Shown: in pieces, positions 60,168-64,000 of the stretch
Layout: every line of letters starts with the position of its first letter
Numbering within the stretch: position 1 is the first letter of the stretch
From: Candidatus Poribacteria bacterium
GTDB taxonomy: Bacteria; Poribacteria; WGA-4E; WGA-3G
Length of the DNA stretch: 64,000 bases
Reading direction: 5' to 3'
NCBI GenBank assembly: GCA_026706025.1
Contig: JAPOZO010000035.1
Span: 39,606 to 103,605, forward strand
Position numbers and translations under genes: made by a program
The notes under the pieces: generated by a model
The model's input: the letters and a program-made list of their open reading frames with translations, nothing else
Database searches by the model: none
What the model was told of the DNA's origin: nothing

Positions 60168-60509
60168 TTAGGGGTTTACCACCCGTTGTCGCTTAAGCGT
60201 TTCGATTTCCTGTGTAAGTATTTCAATCTGCTTGGCTTGTGCGTTGTCTTGGACGCTTCGCCAGCCTATCATGATTGTCAAAACAACTAAAGGAATACCT
60301 ATGAGTGCTATCACAGCGACAAGGATACCTATAAGCCATGCCACTGGTGTTTTTAGGCGCTCTATTTGTTGAGTGACGTGTTTTTGTGTACGGTCTTCGG
60401 ACTCTTTAATCTTTGCGTCAATTTTCTCGATGTCCTCAACGGTCAACTCACCAAGAGCGGGCAAAGCTACCACAGAAAAGAGTATTGAGAGGACGAGTAT
60501 CGTTTTCAT
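60168..60509 (-). CDS. Small membrane protein with signal sequence, coiled coil and one transmembrane segment
   Basis: The 113-residue protein has a signal peptide (hydrophobic residues 4-18, ending ALG) and a charged helix (VEDIEKIDAKIKESEDRTQK, residues 23-50). A transmembrane segment (about 55-84, WLIGILVAVIALIGIPLVVL) and a coiled-coil tail (AKQIEILTQEIETLKRQR) complete it. No named family is recognised, although similar small proteins are frequent in cyanobacteria and poribacteria. Its 5' leader on the minus strand contains the pseudoknot-forming element at 60524-60608, only 15 nt from the ATG. Confidence 0.65.
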   Translation of the reverse strand: MKTILVLSILFSVVALPALGELTVEDIEKIDAKIKESEDRTQKHVTQQIERLKTPVAWLIGILVAVIALIGIPLVVLTIMIGWRSVQDNAQAKQIEILTQEIETLKRQRVVNP

Positions 60510-60523
60510 GAAGTGTTCCAGTC

Positions 60524-60608
60524 CCAGTTTGTTTTATCCCCCTGCAATGGTGAGAGGGTGGCAGAAACGGAGAAGAACTCCGTTCATTGCAGTGCCACCC
60601 TAAACTGG
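60524..60608. ncRNA. Candidate structured RNA with pseudoknot topology
   Basis: Four perfect stems fit in 85 nt. Outer CCAGTTT (60524-60530) pairs with AAACTGG (60602-60608). CTGCAATG (60542-60549) pairs with CATTGCAG (60585-60592). GGGTGGCA (60556-60563) pairs with TGCCACCC (60593-60600). AACGGAG (60566-60572) pairs with CTCCGTT (60578-60584). The second and third stems cross, giving an H-type pseudoknot whose stems can stack coaxially. On the minus strand it would be the 5' leader of the 113-residue membrane protein; on the plus strand it lies about 205 nt upstream of the kelch gene. It matches no class I can name. Confidence 0.55.
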
Positions 60609-60811
60609 TTCTTTAAGAGTGTATCAGATTCACGAAAAAATAGCAAAGGAAACCTTATCAAGCTTATCAAGTCTCCATAAGACGGAGCAGCCAGTTCCGT
60701 GAAAGGTCGTTGGAGGTGTCAGTGGAAGTGTCATTATACCAAAGGGGTTCTCTGTGTACAAAAACTTTCAATTATTTATCAAACTCACGTCTTGATACGG
60801 AGAGACACGTA

Positions 60812-61954
60812 ATGTTCAAACAGCATAGTGGTTTACAACGAATGCTTTTTCAATTGGTTCTCGGAGTTTCCCTATTTATAATGGTAGGCACCGTTGCCGC
60901 TGCAAAATGGGAAGTCATTTCTGAACTGCCAACGCATCGAACAAGCTTTTCGACCGCTGTGGTGGATGGTAAAATTTATCTCATCGGTGGGACGCTCTTT
61001 GAACATGCACGTGGTGTTTTGCGTGATCCGGGTCCTGGTATTTGGCGGGGTCCATTTGGGATGTCCTTGGTGGAGGTGTATGACCCAGAAACCAACACGT
61101 GGCAAAGACTCGCTAACATGCCGACTGTCCGGGCAGGCACTGAGACCGCTGTTGTTGATGGCAAAATCTATGTTATGGCAGGATACGCCGGGAAAGACAA
61201 CCATGGTAAGAATTTCAAATTTCTGAAAGCCGTTGAGATGTACGATCCACAAACCGACACGTGGGTCAGGAAGCAGGACTTGCCGGTTTCCCGTATGCAG
61301 TTCGGCATTGGTGCAGTCGCTGGCAAAATCTATGCTATTGGTGGGGTTCTGGATCCAAAGGAGAAGAAACCTGGGCTGCAAGGACGCATTGATCTCGTAG
61401 AAGTCTATGACCCTGTTAGTGATACATGGGCAAAGCGGGCGGACATGCCGACAAGACGTGATGGCTTTGCAACAGCAATTATTGATGATACTATTTACGC
61501 CATCGGCGGGAATGGCTGGCCGCAAGTCGGTGCGGGAGGTCCTGCTCTTGGAACGATTGAGGTCTATGAGCCGAGAGTCAATCGGTGGACGAAGAGACCT
61601 GACATGCCAAATCTGAGGAGGGGCTTTGGAATGGTTGTTATTGCGAATAAAATCTATCTCATTGGCGGCTCCGCTGTGGGAGCGCACGGTGTCCGAGGTG
61701 AGCGACTTACGAGTACTGAAGTGTATGACCCGGCTACAAAGAGATGGCGTTTGACTTCTACGCCTACTGCCCCCACCCTATCGCCATTTTCTATGGTGGC
61801 AGTCAACGGCAAGATTTATGCCTTTGGTGGCACCACAGAAGATAGGGAATTTTCTCCAACCGTTGAAGTCTTTGATACCGGTTTTCGTGCCGTCACAGCA
61901 AAAGGAAAACTCCCAACGCGCTGGGGATCGTTGAAAATAGAACGCCAAAACTAA
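60812..61954 (+). CDS. Secreted kelch-repeat beta-propeller protein
   Basis: From ATG 60812 (GGAGAG upstream; the frame extends to 60710 without a better start) the protein has about 380 residues. A signal peptide (FQLVLGVSLFIMVGTVAAA) is followed by six kelch repeats, each with a xxDGKIYxIGG core and a VEVYDPxTxTW strand, which should close one six-bladed propeller. The C terminus VTAKGKLPTRWGSLKIERQN carries the same tail pattern as the discoidin-like and concanavalin-like proteins upstream. Probably an exported binding protein. Confidence 0.88.
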   Translation: MFKQHSGLQRMLFQLVLGVSLFIMVGTVAAAKWEVISELPTHRTSFSTAVVDGKIYLIGGTLFEHARGVLRDPGPGIWRGPFGMSLVEVYDPETNTWQRLANMPTVRAGTETAVVDGKIYVMAGYAGKDNHGKNFKFLKAVEMYDPQTDTWVRKQDLPVSRMQFGIGAVAGKIYAIGGVLDPKEKKPGLQGRIDLVEVYDPVSDTWAKRADMPTRRDGFATAIIDDTIYAIGGNGWPQVGAGGPALGTIEVYEPRVNRWTKRPDMPNLRRGFGMVVIANKIYLIGGSAVGAHGVRGERLTSTEVYDPATKRWRLTSTPTAPTLSPFSMVAVNGKIYAFGGTTEDREFSPTVEVFDTGFRAVTAKGKLPTRWGSLKIERQN

Positions 61955-62094
61955 TTTGGTAGGTTTATGTTATGGATTGATGCATTTTTTGGCGTTGCGT
62001 CAGGCAAAACATACATATTCGGACATTAATTTATTTTTTGTTGCACATATTTTGTATAGGTGTTAAAATATATCTGACGTTAAGAAAATTCACG

Positions 62095-62262
62095 GTCTCG
62101 CGTGGGTTACGTCAGGGCAGCTTCCTAATTCATTAGGTGCGCCGCAGGTAGTACCAATACCCGCGACGCTTCAGCACTGCCATAGACTCGGTATGACAGC
62201 GCTGGTTTCTATTGTATCACAACACACGCTTTGCGTGTGAGATTATTAATGGAAACCAGCAC
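62095..62262 (+). ncRNA. Candidate HEARO/IscB-type omega-RNA relic
   Basis: The region is GC-rich and highly foldable. GGCAG (62116-62120) can pair with CTGCC (62177-62181), enclosing CCTAAT/ATTAGG (62124-62137) and GGTA/TACC (62147-62161). CAGC/GCTG and CATA/TATG form a next hairpin (62172-62204). GCTGGTTTC (62201-62209) pairs with GAAACCAGC (62252-62260) around CACACGC-TTT-GCGTGTG (62223-62239). From memory the GTCAGGGCAGC...GACTCGG...ACAGCGCTGG pattern resembles HEARO RNAs of IscB transposons. No iscB follows. The rest of the 446-nt gap 61955-62400 holds nothing else I can support. Confidence 0.42.
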
Positions 62263-62400
62263 CCTATAGGGAAGGTTGCCGAATTCCTTTCTATTCCCTC
62301 GCGCGCCTATCAGCGCACCCATCCCTATAGTCCTGTCATTTTTTTAGACCCAGAGAAGAGGGTATCCCTTTACTCTCATGTTGCAGTCTGTGAGAGGACT

Positions 62401-63828
62401 ATGAACACTCCATTTGCAAACACGCTCTATTACGGCGATTGCCTTGATATTATGGCAGGCTTTCCCGACAGCTATATCGACCTGATCTGCCTCGATCCGC
62501 CGTTCAACTCCAACGAAAAATATAACAAGGTTTTCAAAGATTCAGGACTCCGTATCGACCCACAAATCAAAGCATTTGATGATGTCTGGCTCTGGGATGA
62601 TACGTCTGCGGAACGCGTTGAACGCGTCAAGAACGCAGTTGCTAACCCCGCGTCCAAGGTGATTGCTGGGTTTGAAGGATTCATTCCGCGGAGTAAGATG
62701 TTATCGTACACCTCCTACATGGCAGAACGCCTCTTTATGATGCACCGGATACTCAAGAATAAAGGAAGCATCTACCTACACTGCGACCCCTACGCCAGCC
62801 ACTACCTCAAACTCATAATGGACACTATCTTCGGTGAAAAGAATTTCCAAAATGAGGTGATTTGGTACTACAAAAACGCTTCTCGTGGAAAAAAACGACT
62901 TGCTAAGGCACATGACGCGATCCTCTGGTATTCTAAAACGCCTGAAAACTATGTTTTTAACCGTGACGATATTCTTGTTCCATTTGAAAGTGGAATGACA
63001 GAATGGCGTTATACCAAAGGTGGACAGACTGGACAAGAAATGCCAAAAGGTAAAACCCCTGATGATGTCATTATAATGCCTGCACTAAACGCAATGGCAA
63101 AAGAACGTCTTGATTACCCAACTCAAAAGCCACTTGCCCTCTACGAACGCATCATCAAAGCGTCCTCTAATCCGGGTGATCTTGTGCTTGACCCTTTCGC
63201 GGGTTGTGGCACGACCATAGAAGCTGCTGCGAAAAACGGACGGGATGTTATCGGTATAGACATCCTGCCCTTCGCACTCCGTTTGATAAACCGTTACCGC
63301 CTTGCCCCTAACGGTATAACACCACTTCCAATCGAAGGGGTGCCTGTTGATATGGACACCGCCCGTCAACTTGCCAAAACCGTTCCGTTCAAGTTCCAAG
63401 ACTGGGCGATCTCACTCATAGACGGTTTGGCATCCAACCCACAGAAAGTTGGCGATGATGGTATTGACGGGTTTGGGGTGTTCCTTAACCCGCCAGATAA
63501 CATGGATCGCAAAGCGATTATCGTTCAGGTCACAGGTGCCTCCGGCTCACAGAAGGCGAAGTTTGATAGACTTCACGCGAGTATCCGAAACGAGAACGCC
63601 GCGATGGGCATCCTAATCACACTCGATGCGCAAACTGCACAACGCAATTGGAAACATACCTTAGGCCCTATAAAGATGGGCGAAACCACTTACGCCCCTA
63701 TACAGTGTTTCTCTATTGAGGAATACTATCGAAATGACGAGCGATGGGATCGGATATTGACACTCCCCTCGCTGGCAAATCCGTGGACAGGGAAGCATAT
63801 GCAGCAGAAGATTTTATTTGATGAGTAA
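62401..63828 (+). CDS. DNA methyltransferase (beta class) with degenerate Mrr-like nuclease domain
   Basis: The 475-residue protein starts MNTPFANTLYYGDCLDIM; GAGAGGA precedes ATG 62401, and the frame further upstream only reads through the structured element. Motif IV LDPPFNS (about residue 32) comes before motif I VLDPFAGCGTT (about residue 263), the beta-class order, so it is an adenine-N6 or cytosine-N4 methyltransferase. The C-terminal about 110 residues (DDGIDGFGVFLN, IIVQVTGASGS, NENAAMGILITLD) align with Mrr-like PD-(D/E)xK tails (GxDGIDG...VQVK...ENAAxGVFITL). The catalytic lysine of QVK is Thr here, so nuclease activity is probably lost. The last 172 nt of the window show no gene. 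Confidence 0.82.
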   Translation: MNTPFANTLYYGDCLDIMAGFPDSYIDLICLDPPFNSNEKYNKVFKDSGLRIDPQIKAFDDVWLWDDTSAERVERVKNAVANPASKVIAGFEGFIPRSKMLSYTSYMAERLFMMHRILKNKGSIYLHCDPYASHYLKLIMDTIFGEKNFQNEVIWYYKNASRGKKRLAKAHDAILWYSKTPENYVFNRDDILVPFESGMTEWRYTKGGQTGQEMPKGKTPDDVIIMPALNAMAKERLDYPTQKPLALYERIIKASSNPGDLVLDPFAGCGTTIEAAAKNGRDVIGIDILPFALRLINRYRLAPNGITPLPIEGVPVDMDTARQLAKTVPFKFQDWAISLIDGLASNPQKVGDDGIDGFGVFLNPPDNMDRKAIIVQVTGASGSQKAKFDRLHASIRNENAAMGILITLDAQTAQRNWKHTLGPIKMGETTYAPIQCFSIEEYYRNDERWDRILTLPSLANPWTGKHMQQKILFDE

Positions 63829-64000
63829 ATGAATAAGATGTATGCTTGGTTCGGTCGGCTGGACAGGCAAGAGATAAACAGCGGAGATTTGCCGTTTTCA
63901 TACATGACACTGGCGTTTGTGTAAGTCCTGTTAAGATTAAAGATAACCATAGGTGTCAATTTAGCGATTTTTGGAGGCGTTTTAGCAACTGTAGATATAA

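Noticed and set aside
60524..60608. HDV-like ribozyme for the pseudoknot element
   Set aside because: The 3' strands of the crossing stems are directly adjacent, leaving no J4/2 segment with a catalytic cytidine.
62212..62400. N-terminal extension of the methyltransferase frame beginning at a TTG
   Set aside because: It runs through the nested hairpin element and lacks methyltransferase similarity; ATG 62401 has a ribosome binding site and a normal family N terminus.
1..64000. tRNA, rRNA and CRISPR arrays
   Set aside because: No TTCRANYC-type T-loop with matching stems, no rRNA sequence and no repeat-spacer array was recognised in the intergenic regions.

Overview
The window is a dense bacterial chromosome segment of roughly 48-50 % GC with no tRNA or rRNA gene that I can see. 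Its gene content suggests Candidatus Poribacteria or a close relative: phytanoyl-CoA dioxygenase-type oxygenases, several Gfo/Idh/MocA oxidoreductases, a rhamnose-isomerase-type enzyme, many large WD40 proteins and small secreted lectin-like proteins. This is an inference from content; no phylogenetic marker search was possible.

Layout. 0.1-3.1 kb (minus): an operon of ECF sigma factor, FHA protein, TPR/zinc-peptidase and CvpA-like membrane protein. 3.4-7.2 kb (minus): the translation/transcription-termination cluster rho, rpmE, prfA, prmC. 7.2-8.3 kb: no gene, but a structured 3' part that looks like the right end and omega-RNA of an IS200/IS605 (TnpB) element without its protein. 8.3-15.5 kb (minus): a TPR lipoprotein, a Gfo/Idh oxidoreductase and a three-gene succinate dehydrogenase of the single-anchor type. 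15.7-31.8 kb (minus): a fused PIN toxin/antitoxin, two secreted WD40 proteins, an SDR protein, a PhyH oxygenase, a kinase-like protein, then a tandem array of four paralogous cytoplasmic WD40 genes, one split by an amber codon. 32-41.9 kb: HIT protein, sugar isomerase, Gfo/Idh, an orphan antitoxin-like gene with a hydrolase, comF, smc and a deoxyhypusine-synthase-like gene. 41.9-48.2 kb: a MITE-like element, a ParE/RelE toxin with an unusually long partner, recG, a second PhyH gene behind a consensus promoter, and a nucleoside hydrolase. 48.8-54.7 kb (minus): an SNase-like protein, a HigB-type toxin joined to a HigA-like/TPR chimera, an internally deleted type ISP restriction gene, and a duplicated nucleotidyltransferase with REP repeats inside its coding region. 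55.4-63.8 kb (plus): small secreted proteins sharing a C-terminal KLxxxWGxLK tail, Gfo/Idh, an ArsC-like gene with an in-frame TGA and a SECIS-like hairpin (a probable selenoprotein), an SDR, a methyltransferase remnant, a kelch protein and a DNA methyltransferase with a degenerate nuclease-like tail.

The most notable items are the UGA-containing ArsC-like gene, the shared C-terminal tail of four exported proteins, the HigB/HigA-TPR pair, an 85-nt element with pseudoknot topology at 60.5 kb, two orphan guide-RNA-like structured regions (8.1 and 62.1 kb), and a large number of decayed or remodelled toxin-antitoxin and restriction-modification genes. Alignments and searches could not be run; family calls rest on motifs and recall.
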